Shown here: positions 35,053-43,727 of the stretch, piece after piece
Numbering within the stretch: position 1 is the first letter of the stretch
Layout: each line of letters begins with the position of its first letter
DNA from: CAYTGM01 sp964437365
GTDB taxonomy: Bacteria > Sumerlaeota > Sumerlaeia > SLMS01
Length of the DNA: 64,000 bases
Assembly: GCA_964437365.1 (NCBI GenBank)
Contig: CAYTGM010000020.1
Span: 38,258 to 102,257, forward strand
Direction: 5' to 3'
Notes under the pieces: model-generated
What the model saw: the letters and a program-made list of their open reading frames with translations, nothing else
What the model was told of the DNA's origin: nothing
Databases searched by the model: none
Translations under genes and position numbers: made by a program

Positions 35053-36698
35053 GGGTCTGAATCACTTCCTGACACGTCATCACTTCGTATCAAGTTAACC
35101 AGATAAATGTCACAGACTCCGCGGCTCCACATGTCTCTATAAGTTGCCCACTGCGTATGCTGAGGAATGTAGATTGAATCAATCATGGGGGCAGGAAAAA
35201 CATCTGGTGAGACCAGAAAAAGGTGTCTGGTTTTCCAGTCTGCGTCCTGCCTTGCGATCCAATCAGTCTGGACCAGTGTAATTTCTCGAGCTATTTGTAT
35301 TCTCTGGAGATCTCTTAAGTTTACTGTATGGTAGGTATCATCGTCAAACGTTTGAAAGTATTCTTGATAATAGTCGAGTGGGTTTTGACTGGATCCGTAT
35401 ATTTGAACCAGACCCGAGATAATAAGAATTGTATGTATTAGAATCCGTTTAAGAAAGCTAAAATCCCTGGAGAATAGAAAAGCGAAACCGAGTATAATCG
35501 GAAGATGCAGCTGAAAAATGTGCCGAGGTCCCCAGCACCATCCTCCGTCCCAATTCTGCCAGGTGGCCATAGCTATGGAGAAGGGAAGGTAGGCGAAAAG
35601 AACAAATTTCGCTAACCACCGATAATTAGTTGGGACGGAAATCCACCCCCAGACTCCAAGAGCCAGCGCTGGGGAAAAGAAGAAAAGACCCTTCCCTGAA
35701 GAAAACAGCAGGCCATGGAGACCCACCAGCAAGGGTGTAGTGAACTTCACAGCCTCACTTTGATCTGAGTATCCTGAAGTTGGATCAAAACCAAAGCGCG
35801 ACGCATTGAAGAGCTGAAGAGATATCCAGAACGCAAAAGCGATGGAACCCATGAGAATTGTACCGGGGAATAGTCGAATCCTTGACTTCGGATCATAGGA
35901 TTCAAGGCGCAGAGATTTAAAAGACTCCAGAAAGAAAAAAGAAATGACAAACCCGGCTGTAAAGAAAGGAGAATCCACGCGTGTGAGGTTGGATAATCCA
36001 AGGAACAGCCCGGCAAGGATAACACTCTTCCAGGGAGTTGCTTGTGGTGACTTGTAGAATCGAATCACTTGGTCCAACGCGGCAAAAACGAAAAGTCCCG
36101 CCAGAGGCTCCGTAAAAAAAGTTCGAGAATGTGGAATCGCCATGGTGCAGAGTCCGTAGGCGCCCGCCGTATATAAAGCCGCCTTATCGGAAAGTGAAAG
36201 TTGTCTAACAATCCTCAATAGAATAGCACAGGAAAGAACGGTAATTATTGAGTTGAAGAAAAGAACAACAAACCCTCGACGAAATGCTGCTTGTGCAAAC
36301 TGGTCTGGTGGCAGGTCAGCCAGGTATTGAGTTGTCATTGTTTGGGGAAGATGGAGAGCGAAGGCTGGTCCAAGTGATGAGTCTAATGCGGCCGATATCC
36401 AGATCAGAGGGACCGCCAGGATTGGTTGAAGTGGAAGATATTGTGCATAGAATTCACCATTGCTGGTAACGTGTGTCGCAAAGGTTGATTGCGGTGAAAC
36501 ACCGGGAAACAGTTCCCCCGTTGCGATGCTCGCTTCCAGCGGGAGTATAGACGTATCACCTTCGAAAGCGATGCTTTCTGCAGTACGATAGAGCAGCTCT
36601 TCGTCGGGAGACATCAAGTGTCCAGAGGTTAAAAAAGCCTGTGCGATGAAGATAAGAGCGAGCAGGACAAATACTTTTTTTTTGTAACGATTCTCCAC
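35049..36698 (-). CDS. GT39-like membrane glycosyltransferase
   Basis: 549 residues with about eleven membrane helices. The early external loop has SPDEELLYRTAESIA, an acidic catalytic-loop candidate of the GT-C fold, and FFTEPLAGLFVFAALD and LSNLTRVDSPFF follow in later helices. The Trp-rich loop WQNWDGGWCWGPRH is also typical of this group. It is one of three multi-spanning GT-C-type proteins in the cluster. The C-terminal ~100 residues are soluble and probably periplasmic. Acceptor is unknown. Confidence 0.82.
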   Translation of the reverse strand: MENRYKKKVFVLLALIFIAQAFLTSGHLMSPDEELLYRTAESIAFEGDTSILPLEASIATGELFPGVSPQSTFATHVTSNGEFYAQYLPLQPILAVPLIWISAALDSSLGPAFALHLPQTMTTQYLADLPPDQFAQAAFRRGFVVLFFNSIITVLSCAILLRIVRQLSLSDKAALYTAGAYGLCTMAIPHSRTFFTEPLAGLFVFAALDQVIRFYKSPQATPWKSVILAGLFLGLSNLTRVDSPFFTAGFVISFFFLESFKSLRLESYDPKSRIRLFPGTILMGSIAFAFWISLQLFNASRFGFDPTSGYSDQSEAVKFTTPLLVGLHGLLFSSGKGLFFFSPALALGVWGWISVPTNYRWLAKFVLFAYLPFSIAMATWQNWDGGWCWGPRHIFQLHLPIILGFAFLFSRDFSFLKRILIHTILIISGLVQIYGSSQNPLDYYQEYFQTFDDDTYHTVNLRDLQRIQIAREITLVQTDWIARQDADWKTRHLFLVSPDVFPAPMIDSIYIPQHTQWATYRDMWSRGVCDIYLVNLIRSDDVSGSDSDP

Positions 36699-36732
36699 TA
36701 GTTGAACTTTCGAGGATTCAAGTGACGGGCCC

Positions 36733-37797
36733 TTACTCTTCTTGCTTTTGGGTGGTGTTTGTATATTCCAGAGAATAAAGGTCTGAGGAGTTTGAGCTCG
36801 CTCCTATCAGAGAGTTAAGCTTGCTGATCGCCTGGTTTAATTCATTATATAATGAAGGATCTGTGAGAAGTTTTCCTGCCGTTCCTTCACCTGCACGGAG
36901 ATCATCGAGCAGGGTCCTCAAGCTTCTTGAAGTGGACTCGATTTCATCTGTGATTGATTTGATCTGTGCTTCGCTTTCGGATGCGATGTTATTTGCTTTT
37001 TCCGTGAGCTCTTTCGAATTTTTGATGATAGCCTCCACATCAACCATGATTCTTTGTTGGGAAGATTGTATTTCAGAGATAGTCAGGTCGGCTTTTTCGC
37101 CTATACTTTCAATGTGCCTGTCGACGTCAGAGGCTAATTGCTTTGCCTGTTCAGCAACGGCCCGTGAATCCTCTGAAATTGCCTCGATATTTGTTACTGT
37201 TCTATCGATACTCCCTTCGTGTTTTTCAAGGAGTCGATTAAGTCTTGTGCTGGCCTCCTCAAATTGAACGAGAGTCGAATCGATCCGTGCTATTCTTTCC
37301 TCATCGGTAACGATGTTTCGGACTCCTTTGATCGTTGCTTTAACATCTTCAATCATTCCTTCAGTATCACCGAAGACATCGGTGATAGAGAAGGCAGGGA
37401 CACTTTCGATCATCTCGTACTTTTCTATTTCACCTGTTTTTGCGGTTCCGGGATCAATTTCAAGTCGCATATCTCCGAGAAACCCCTGCTGTGCCAGAGT
37501 TACTTCTGCATCTTTATAGACAGGTATGACTCTTGATATTTTAGAAGTGACAATCACTGTTGGTTCGCCGTTCTCATCCTGACCGGGCTCCATATCGACA
37601 ACACGACCTGCTCGAAGCCCTTGAACGAGAACAGGGGAGGCGATTTCCAGTCCCGCCACATTAGGGAACTCACTGCGAAATATATATGGATTAACTCCTG
37701 TATTCCCCTTAATGATGAAGGTGATGGCGAAGAGCGTTCCGATGGCTATCAAGCTGAAAACACCTACTATCAGCTCGTTCTTGCGTGTTCTTTGCAT
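36733..37797 (-). CDS. mlaD: MlaD-family (MCE) lipid-transport protein
   Basis: A 354-residue MCE protein with one N-terminal membrane helix (IVGVFSLIAIGTLFAITFII). One MCE domain follows at about residues 38-125: FRSEFPNVAGLEIASPVLV, GLRAGRVVDME and GFLGDMRLEIDPG. The C-terminal ~200 residues are long coiled-coil helices (repeated ID/E-rich segments with STLVQFEEASTRLNRLLE) ending near GEGTAGKLLTDPSLYNELN. In Mla-type systems a hexamer of such proteins forms the periplasmic lipid channel. With mlaF directly upstream, retrograde or anterograde phospholipid traffic between the membranes is the likely role. The permease MlaE is not in the cluster. Confidence 0.88.
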   Translation of the reverse strand: MQRTRKNELIVGVFSLIAIGTLFAITFIIKGNTGVNPYIFRSEFPNVAGLEIASPVLVQGLRAGRVVDMEPGQDENGEPTVIVTSKISRVIPVYKDAEVTLAQQGFLGDMRLEIDPGTAKTGEIEKYEMIESVPAFSITDVFGDTEGMIEDVKATIKGVRNIVTDEERIARIDSTLVQFEEASTRLNRLLEKHEGSIDRTVTNIEAISEDSRAVAEQAKQLASDVDRHIESIGEKADLTISEIQSSQQRIMVDVEAIIKNSKELTEKANNIASESEAQIKSITDEIESTSRSLRTLLDDLRAGEGTAGKLLTDPSLYNELNQAISKLNSLIGASSNSSDLYSLEYTNTTQKQEE

Positions 37798-37810
37798 ATT
37801 GATATACCAG

Positions 37811-38614
37811 CTATAGAGTTATTCTTTCGCGGTCAATGAACTGCGAAGCGCGTGTTTGTACCTGACTATCTTCTCCGGCCGTTATTGGACCAACAGAGAG
37901 CCCATTCACAAATTGATGTACCACAGGGTCATCACTTTCTTTCATCTGGTCGGGCGTGCCGGTAAAGATGATTTTCCCTTCAAAGAGCATGCTAATGCGA
38001 TCGGCCACTGTATAAGCCGATTTCATGTCATGTGTGATGACAATTGATGTAACGGGCCGATGCTCACGTGCTCTGATAATCAGTTCGTTGATAACTTCAC
38101 TCGTGACTGGATCCAGACCAGTCGTTGGTTCGTCATAGAGAATTACTTCTGGTTCAGAAGCGAGTGCTCGGGCGAGCCCTACGCGTTTTCTCATACCACC
38201 AGAAAGCTCTGATGGAAGCAGCGTTTCAGTGTTGGGTAATTCTACCAGGTGAAGGAGTTCTGCAACAATCCGATCGAGCTCTTTTTTCGTTTTACCACCA
38301 TTTTCTAACCAGTAAAAGGCAACATTTTCGTACACGGTTAAAGAATCAAAAAGGGCCGCCATCTGAAAAACCATGGACACGTTTCTTCTGACATACTTCA
38401 TCGCGGCACGATCAGAATAGAGTTTTCTGCCTGCCACCCAGACCTCACCAGAATCCGGTTGCATGAGGCCACAAAGGTTCTTGAGAAGAACTGACTTACC
38501 TTCCCCCGAGCGACCTATTACGACCCGGGTTTCACCTTTGGGTATCTCAAGATTAAAGTCCTTCAATACTTTCTTGGGACCAAAGCTCTTGTTCAGGTTT
38601 TTGATAGCGATCAT
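37811..38614 (-). CDS. mlaF: MlaF-type ABC ATPase of lipid transporter
   Basis: A 267-residue ABC ATPase for MCE-type lipid transport. Walker A is GRSGEGKSV, where the Glu before GKS is a MlaF/Ttg2A trait. The Q-loop is MVFQMAALFDSLTVYEN, the signature LSGGMRKRVGLARAL, and Walker B VILYDEPTTGLDPVTS. The C-terminal tail after VHQFVNGL is longer than in simple ABC proteins, as in MlaF. It should sit on an MlaE permease encoded elsewhere. The gap to mlaD is only 13 bp, consistent with one transcript. Confidence 0.9.
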   Translation of the reverse strand: MIAIKNLNKSFGPKKVLKDFNLEIPKGETRVVIGRSGEGKSVLLKNLCGLMQPDSGEVWVAGRKLYSDRAAMKYVRRNVSMVFQMAALFDSLTVYENVAFYWLENGGKTKKELDRIVAELLHLVELPNTETLLPSELSGGMRKRVGLARALASEPEVILYDEPTTGLDPVTSEVINELIIRAREHRPVTSIVITHDMKSAYTVADRISMLFEGKIIFTGTPDQMKESDDPVVHQFVNGLSVGPITAGEDSQVQTRASQFIDRERITL

Positions 38615-38628
38615 GTTGATAAGTAGGA

Positions 38629-39957
38629 TTACTTAGGGAGGCTTTTCTCACGGGTGAGATTTGCATCAGACTCGGAGCTTTCGTCAGGGGTGTCAACCTT
38701 GCTGGAAGCTCCGTTCAAACTCTGCTCGAACAAAGGCAAGGCTTCTCTTCGAGGGTCTTTCCAGTTCAATGGTTTTCTTGATGGGTGGTGCGGGTTTGAA
38801 AGATAGATTATAAACCCTGCTCTTTCGGGTAGTATCCACAAGCTGGACCCGGAGTCTGCATCGTACCCGAATGACCAGCGCCCATATTTTCCGACTTCAA
38901 AACCTAATCCCATGAACTCACCCTCCTCAAGATCGACGTCTGGCTTAAAAAATTCAGCAACCTTGCCTTCTTTCCTCGGATCTGATTTGGCAATCGGACT
39001 CATTAAGATGGTTAGATAGTGAGCAAAAGCAGCAAGGTCGTTTGCGCTGGTCGTAAAGCCTGTGAAACCTGAATTAGAAGAGCGGGCAAGCCCGATAGGT
39101 TCCCCTGGCTCTGCCCAAAGCATCCTTCCGACAGTCTCTGAGTATTCACCTGGCGCCGTTTTATAGAACCATTCTGTGGGCTGGTTTAAGTTCGCGAGCT
39201 CTGGTTGAACCAATGAAAAAATTCTTTCTTGGATCAATTTTGAAATGTCCTTCTCGAAGTACCGTTCCAGCAAAAGGGTCAGAACAAGAAAATTGGCAGA
39301 GGACTTTTCGACTCTCCGCGCGTACGAACCTGTATCCTGATGAGCAGCCAGGTGTATGAGGATTTCTTCCGGCGTATATTCTCGCGGTATATTTTTGAGT
39401 GCATCTTTCTTCAGCCCCGAACTCTGGCGAAGCAGGCTCCTGACATCGACTTCTGAGAGGGTCCCCAACTCCAGCCCGGAAAAGACTTCACCCAATCTCA
39501 AATCAAGTGAGAACTCGTCTTGTCCCAGGAGCTGAACTACCAAGGGGGTAATCAGCAACGGGCCGGTCATATCCCCCACATAGTACATGGAGTCATAGTC
39601 GTTTCGGTGCTTTTGAGGGTCAGTCATCAGGTAACCGATGCCATGAGGTATGCCATCTGAATGTGTTCTCATAATACTATCTACATAAATCACTGCTCCC
39701 GGGATTTCACCCTTTTGAACAGAGCTCGCAATGACATCAATTCCGCGCACATAGAGATCAGGATCGATATGACTACCTGTAAGCCAGTCTATATTGATGC
39801 CCAGAGTCAAAATGTCAGCATGTTGATCAAGTCTCGCCTGTGATTCCTCGGAAAACTGACCATAGCCCCCTGAAAGATATCTGGCTTCACCTTCACTGAT
39901 GATGGCAAGCAGGGTAAAAGTCCCCAGCAGAAAGTTTCGGATGGGATAAATTCTCAT
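38629..39957 (-). CDS. Exported class-C beta-lactamase-fold protein lacking catalytic motifs (predicted pseudoenzyme)
   Basis: 442 residues with a signal peptide ending near GEA. The fold of serine hydrolase/class C beta-lactamase proteins is recognisable: GEIPGAVIYVDSI, SMYYVGDMTGPLLITPLV, FSLDLRLGEVFSGLELGTLSEV, LLRQSSGLKK and later FTTSANDLAAFAHYL. At the place of the nucleophile motif SxxK, the sequence reads Asp129-Met-Thr-Gly132, so both Ser and Lys are missing. The YxN position reads SAN (Ser220-Ala-Asn222), so the Tyr is also lost. Hydrolysis by the usual mechanism is therefore not expected. Its place, overlapping a small gene upstream and 14 bp from mlaF, suggests an accessory, possibly binding, role in the envelope. 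The highly charged tail is unusual. Confidence 0.82.
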   Translation of the reverse strand: MRIYPIRNFLLGTFTLLAIISEGEARYLSGGYGQFSEESQARLDQHADILTLGINIDWLTGSHIDPDLYVRGIDVIASSVQKGEIPGAVIYVDSIMRTHSDGIPHGIGYLMTDPQKHRNDYDSMYYVGDMTGPLLITPLVVQLLGQDEFSLDLRLGEVFSGLELGTLSEVDVRSLLRQSSGLKKDALKNIPREYTPEEILIHLAAHQDTGSYARRVEKSSANFLVLTLLLERYFEKDISKLIQERIFSLVQPELANLNQPTEWFYKTAPGEYSETVGRMLWAEPGEPIGLARSSNSGFTGFTTSANDLAAFAHYLTILMSPIAKSDPRKEGKVAEFFKPDVDLEEGEFMGLGFEVGKYGRWSFGYDADSGSSLWILPERAGFIIYLSNPHHPSRKPLNWKDPRREALPLFEQSLNGASSKVDTPDESSESDANLTREKSLPK

Positions 39958-40358
39958 TCGTCTATCGGCTTGAATATCGTTTCTGTTGGTGTCATGCTTG
40001 TGAGCTGAAATGAAGAAATCTGGTCGGGTTCAATATTTTCAAATTCTACCGTCTTTAGAAGACTGCTCTTTCTATAGATCTGAGCGAGAAAAGGTGCTCT
40101 TTCTTTGGGGTTGAACCGCACCTCCTCGCTCTCACCCTGATCGAGTTCAATTGTTGCAAGCTGATCAGATAATGAGAGGTCATATCGCAGTTTAGTCTCG
40201 CTCTTGTTTTGTACAACGATTCTGACCGGTCCTGCGAGAGAAAGAACCTCATCTCTCATCAGATATCCTGTTGCGATCGTCGCTATGATGAAACCAAGAG
40301 TACAGAAAAGATAAATCAGTAGTTTTAATCTGCCTGGTTTTTTGTTTAATGTTGTCAC
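39954..40358 (-). CDS. Hypothetical membrane-anchored protein at head of envelope operon
   Basis: 134 residues: a basic N-terminus, one hydrophobic helix (LLIYLFCTLGFIIATIATGYL) and a ~100-residue periplasmic beta-rich domain containing AGPVRIVVQNKSETKLRYDLSLSD and a charged end. I recognise no family with confidence. The pattern resembles a small immunoglobulin-like domain. Its stop overlaps the start of the degenerate beta-lactamase gene, so the two are probably co-translated and may form a complex. It is the first gene of the long minus-strand cluster. Confidence 0.65.
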   Translation of the reverse strand: MTTLNKKPGRLKLLIYLFCTLGFIIATIATGYLMRDEVLSLAGPVRIVVQNKSETKLRYDLSLSDQLATIELDQGESEEVRFNPKERAPFLAQIYRKSSLLKTVEFENIEPDQISSFQLTSMTPTETIFKPIDE

Positions 40359-40504
40359 AACAGTAAGGCGTCCTCTAAGATTATGTTCTCATTTCACCAT
40401 GCACCACGCGTGCCCGCAAGGCCTGTCCACTTGATTTCTATGGGCAAAATGGTATTGGATGTGAAAAGAGGGATAACGTCAGAAATGCTAAGAAGCCATG
40501 AACG

Positions 40505-41014
40505 ATGAATGAGACTTATCGATCCTCAGACAGAATCAATCAATTCAGCAAGATCATGAGATCTCTTCATCGTCGTTGGAGGCTCGTCATTTTTCTTCCT
40601 CCAACCTACCTGATGATGACAATAATGATCCAGGAGTTCTACTTTAACCCTTCCCGTGGAGGCTCTGGATTCCTTCCCCTGAACCCAGCTATTAAAACCC
40701 TCTTCTACTTTGTGGGTGGAATCCTCATTTTCCTCCTCTGGTATTATTTCGACAGACTCAGGGGGAGACATTACGCTGAGTTGCTGAGTTACAGGGAAAA
40801 TCCTCGTGATTTTCTCCTGGTGGCTCGAGAACATCAATTGATGTATTTCATGATCTGTGATTCCTCCTTCCTTCCCGGAGCGGTCATTTTCCTGTCAGAC
40901 GGAGACTTAAAGGGGGTTCTGACCTTCATCGTTGTAAGTTCGATTTTTTACCTCAAGGCTTTACCTTCAGAAAAAAAACTGGGAGAGATTTTTCTCAACG
41001 GGCGCGTTGCTTAA
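40505..41014 (+). CDS. Hypothetical multi-pass membrane protein
   Basis: 169 residues with a basic N-terminus and four to five hydrophobic segments, no recognised domain. Motifs include SLHRRWRLVIFLPPTYLMMTIMI at the first helix (split here only for its character) and a cytoplasmic-looking DRLRGRHYAELL loop. It stands alone, divergent from the envelope cluster. No clear Shine-Dalgarno was found; two overlapping ATGs in other frames precede the start. Confidence 0.62.
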   Translation: MNETYRSSDRINQFSKIMRSLHRRWRLVIFLPPTYLMMTIMIQEFYFNPSRGGSGFLPLNPAIKTLFYFVGGILIFLLWYYFDRLRGRHYAELLSYRENPRDFLLVAREHQLMYFMICDSSFLPGAVIFLSDGDLKGVLTFIVVSSIFYLKALPSEKKLGEIFLNGRVA

Positions 41015-41071
41015 AATAGCAGGAGTAAGTGCCACCAGTGCCCACTTGGTCCTCATTTTCCTAGACCCGAA

Positions 41072-41089
41072 ATCTCAATGATCTCAATG
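41072..41089 (+). repeat. Tandem 9-bp duplication in the metY leader
   Basis: ATCTCAATG occurs twice head to tail, 45-62 bp before the metY start. A small imperfect hairpin (TGTCA...TGACA) follows it. It does not match the known SAM-I, SAM-II or SAH riboswitch consensus as far as I can judge by eye. Confidence 0.35.
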
Positions 41090-41133
41090 TGTCATCTAAA
41101 TGGTAGTGACAACTTCGATCAAGGCAGAGTTCA

Positions 41134-42426
41134 ATGAGTGAAAAACAGCAAAGATTCGAAACCGCCTGTCTACATGCAGGAGCGGAACCAGACCCAACGA
41201 CAATGGCACGAGGAGTTCCCGTTCACCGAACATCCTCCTACGTCTTCAGAGATACAGAACACGCAGCCAACCTATTTGCCCTCAAAGAACTTGGCAATGT
41301 CTACTCTCGTCTCATGAATCCCACATGCGATGTTCTCGAAAAACGTTCGGCTGCACTGGAAGGCGGAATGGCGGGTCTTGCACTGGCATCAGGTACTGCA
41401 GGCGTCCATTACTCGGCTGTCAATATCTGCCAGCAAGGTGATGAGATCGTCTCCTCCAATGATCTATACGGTGGGACCTATACAATGTTTGATTGTATTC
41501 ACCCACAGTTTGGAATAAAGACGAACTTCGTTGATCCGAAAGATCCAGAGAACTTTGCGAAAGCAATCACGAAGAATACAAAAATGATCTTTATGGAGGC
41601 ATGCAGCAATCCAGCGCTTCAGATCCCAGATTTTGATGCCGTTGCTGATATCGCAAAGTCCCATGACATTCCTATCGTTGTCGATAACACCTTCGCGACA
41701 CCGTATCTCTTCAAGCCCATTGAGCATGGAGCGTCTGTTGTTGTGAATTCTCTCACTAAGTGGATGGGTGGTCATGGTACAGCAATTGGTGGAGTCGTCG
41801 TTGATAGTGGTACTTTCAACTGGGGGCAGGAAAAGTTTCCTCTGTTCAATGAACCAGACTCTTCCTATCATGGGCTGAGATTCGGCCATGACCTTGGTGA
41901 TCTGCAGGCGCTTGCTTTCATTCTGAGAATGCGTCTTGTGCCGCTTCGAAACCTTGGTGCCTGCCTGTCAGCTGACAATGCATGGATGTTCCTTCAGGGA
42001 ATCGAGACACTTCCGCTAAGAATGCAAAGGCACTGTGACAACGCTCTTGCAGTTGCCGAGTATCTCAAAGGCCATCCTAAAGTAGAATGGGTCAGATATC
42101 CTGGCCTGCCTGACGACCCTTCTCATGAAAGAGCAAAGAAATACTTTAAGAATGGTCATGGCAGCATGGTCATTTTTGGCATCAAGGGTGGCACGGAAGC
42201 TGGCCGAAAGTTTATCGAGAACGTAGAACTGTTCAGCCACCTTGCCAATGTAGGAGATGCTAAGAGTCTTGCTATACACCCTTCAACGACTACTCATAGC
42301 CAGCTCAGCGAAGAACAGCAGTCCGCCGGTGGCATCACTCCGGAATTGGTCCGACTTTCGGTCGGTATCGAGAATATCGATGATATTAAAGAGGACCTTG
42401 ATAAAGCGTTGGCTGCATCAAGTTAA
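41134..42426 (+). CDS. metY: O-acetylhomoserine sulfhydrylase MetY
   Basis: A PLP enzyme that makes homocysteine from O-acetylhomoserine and sulfide. Length (430) and motifs fit the Cys/Met-metabolism family: ETACLHAGAEPDPTT, VYSRLMNPTCDVLEKR, ALASGTAGVHYSA, VVDNTFATPYLFKP and the Schiff-base Lys209 in VVVNSLTKWMGGHGT. The near-C-terminal STTTHSQLSEEQQ and RLSVGIENIDDI support the sulfhydrylase over cystathionine enzymes. metX follows 74 bp downstream, so the pair makes homocysteine by direct sulfhydrylation. Confidence 0.94.
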   Translation: MSEKQQRFETACLHAGAEPDPTTMARGVPVHRTSSYVFRDTEHAANLFALKELGNVYSRLMNPTCDVLEKRSAALEGGMAGLALASGTAGVHYSAVNICQQGDEIVSSNDLYGGTYTMFDCIHPQFGIKTNFVDPKDPENFAKAITKNTKMIFMEACSNPALQIPDFDAVADIAKSHDIPIVVDNTFATPYLFKPIEHGASVVVNSLTKWMGGHGTAIGGVVVDSGTFNWGQEKFPLFNEPDSSYHGLRFGHDLGDLQALAFILRMRLVPLRNLGACLSADNAWMFLQGIETLPLRMQRHCDNALAVAEYLKGHPKVEWVRYPGLPDDPSHERAKKYFKNGHGSMVIFGIKGGTEAGRKFIENVELFSHLANVGDAKSLAIHPSTTTHSQLSEEQQSAGGITPELVRLSVGIENIDDIKEDLDKALAASS

Positions 42427-42500
42427 GTTCGTTCGGTTTCAGAAAAGCAGGGGAGGGGAGGCCTCCCGATTCTATACAGGAAAAGAAATAGTCAACTTTC

Positions 42501-43727
42501 ATGAAGAGACCTCAAGATACTGTAAGAGTAAAAACTCAATTCCTTGAGATTTCGACTGAAGAAAAACCTTTTCAGTTCTCCGATGGGCAAAAACTTCACC
42601 CTATTGTCGTTGCCTATACAACTCACGGCAGGCTTAATGAAAAGAAAACGAATGCTATTCTTGTATTTCATGCCCTAAGTGGAAGCCAGAATGTGGCGGG
42701 CTTTGACGAGGAAGGTCCTGGAAATGATCTATGGACCAAAGATTGTCAACTTGGCTGGTGGGATGCCTTTGTCGGGCCGGGAAAGGGGATCGATACCGAT
42801 AAGTATTTCGTGATTTGTTGCAATTATCTGGGAGGGTGCTATGGAAGCTCAGGTCCCTCTTCCGTTAACCCTTCTACAGGTAAACCATTTGCAAGTGCCT
42901 TCCCCTATCCCACGGTTTCAGATATCGTTGATTCAAATATACATATTCTCGACCATTATGGCATACAAACACTTCTTTCGGTCATGGGAGGCTCAATGGG
43001 GGGATTCTGCGCCCTCGATCTTGCATGCCGATATCCCCGTCGGGTTCAATGTGTTGTTCCAATCGCGACTGGTGTTAGAGCTACCGTCCTTGCCAAGGCT
43101 TTGAATTTCGAACAAATCTATGCAATCGAGGAGGATCGAAACTTTAATGGAGGTGAATACTACGATTCAGAACCCCCTACATCCGGCCTGACCCTAGCAC
43201 GTATGATCAGCCATAAGACCTTTGTGTCCTTGAGCCTCATGGAATCGAGGGCGCGAAAGACAATCGTCCAGCCCGATGATTATCTTTCGGGGTACTCTCT
43301 CAAGCACCAAATAGAATCGTATATACTTCATCAAGGAAGAAAATTTGTTAAACGGTTCGATGCCAACAGCTATTTGAGGATCGTGAATACATGGCAGAGT
43401 TTTGACCTGCCTCAGCAGCTTGCCGGGGGAGATATCAGGAAAACATTTTCAAGGTGTCACTCACAAGACTGGCTCATCTTTTCAATAAATTCAGATGTTT
43501 GTTTCTACCCAGACGAACAGATAGAAATTGCCGAAGCATTAAAAGCCAATCAAATCGATTATCAGCACATTACGGTGCATTCAGAAAAAGGACATGACTC
43601 TTTCCTTCTGGAACCGGATCTCTATATCCCATATATTAATTATAAATTAGAAAATGCACATACAGAGCTTGAGCAGAGGGGGGACTCAGATCTTCAAGTC
43701 AAGAATGATAAGGACTTTACTATTTAG
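42501..43727 (+). CDS. metX: Homoserine O-acetyltransferase MetX
   Basis: An alpha/beta-hydrolase enzyme that acetylates homoserine with acetyl-CoA, feeding MetY. The N-terminal half has VVAYTTHGRLNEKKTNAILV and HALSGSQNVAG; the nucleophile elbow is MGGSMGGFCALD with Ser165. NYLGGCYGSSGPSSVNP and the C-terminal catalytic HSEKGHDSFLLE complete the family picture. Length is about 30 residues above the common form because of an N-terminal extension. No convincing Shine-Dalgarno was found. Its 3' end overlaps the convergent GNAT gene by eight bases. A succinyltransferase cannot be excluded without modelling. Confidence 0.92.
   Translation: MKRPQDTVRVKTQFLEISTEEKPFQFSDGQKLHPIVVAYTTHGRLNEKKTNAILVFHALSGSQNVAGFDEEGPGNDLWTKDCQLGWWDAFVGPGKGIDTDKYFVICCNYLGGCYGSSGPSSVNPSTGKPFASAFPYPTVSDIVDSNIHILDHYGIQTLLSVMGGSMGGFCALDLACRYPRRVQCVVPIATGVRATVLAKALNFEQIYAIEEDRNFNGGEYYDSEPPTSGLTLARMISHKTFVSLSLMESRARKTIVQPDDYLSGYSLKHQIESYILHQGRKFVKRFDANSYLRIVNTWQSFDLPQQLAGGDIRKTFSRCHSQDWLIFSINSDVCFYPDEQIEIAEALKANQIDYQHITVHSEKGHDSFLLEPDLYIPYINYKLENAHTELEQRGDSDLQVKNDKDFTI

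Noticed and set aside
41015..41133. SAM riboswitch before metY
   Set aside because: The leader is short, and I could not match SAM-I, SAM-II, SAM-V or SAH consensus cores. Only a 9-bp tandem duplication and a weak hairpin are present. An Infernal search would decide.
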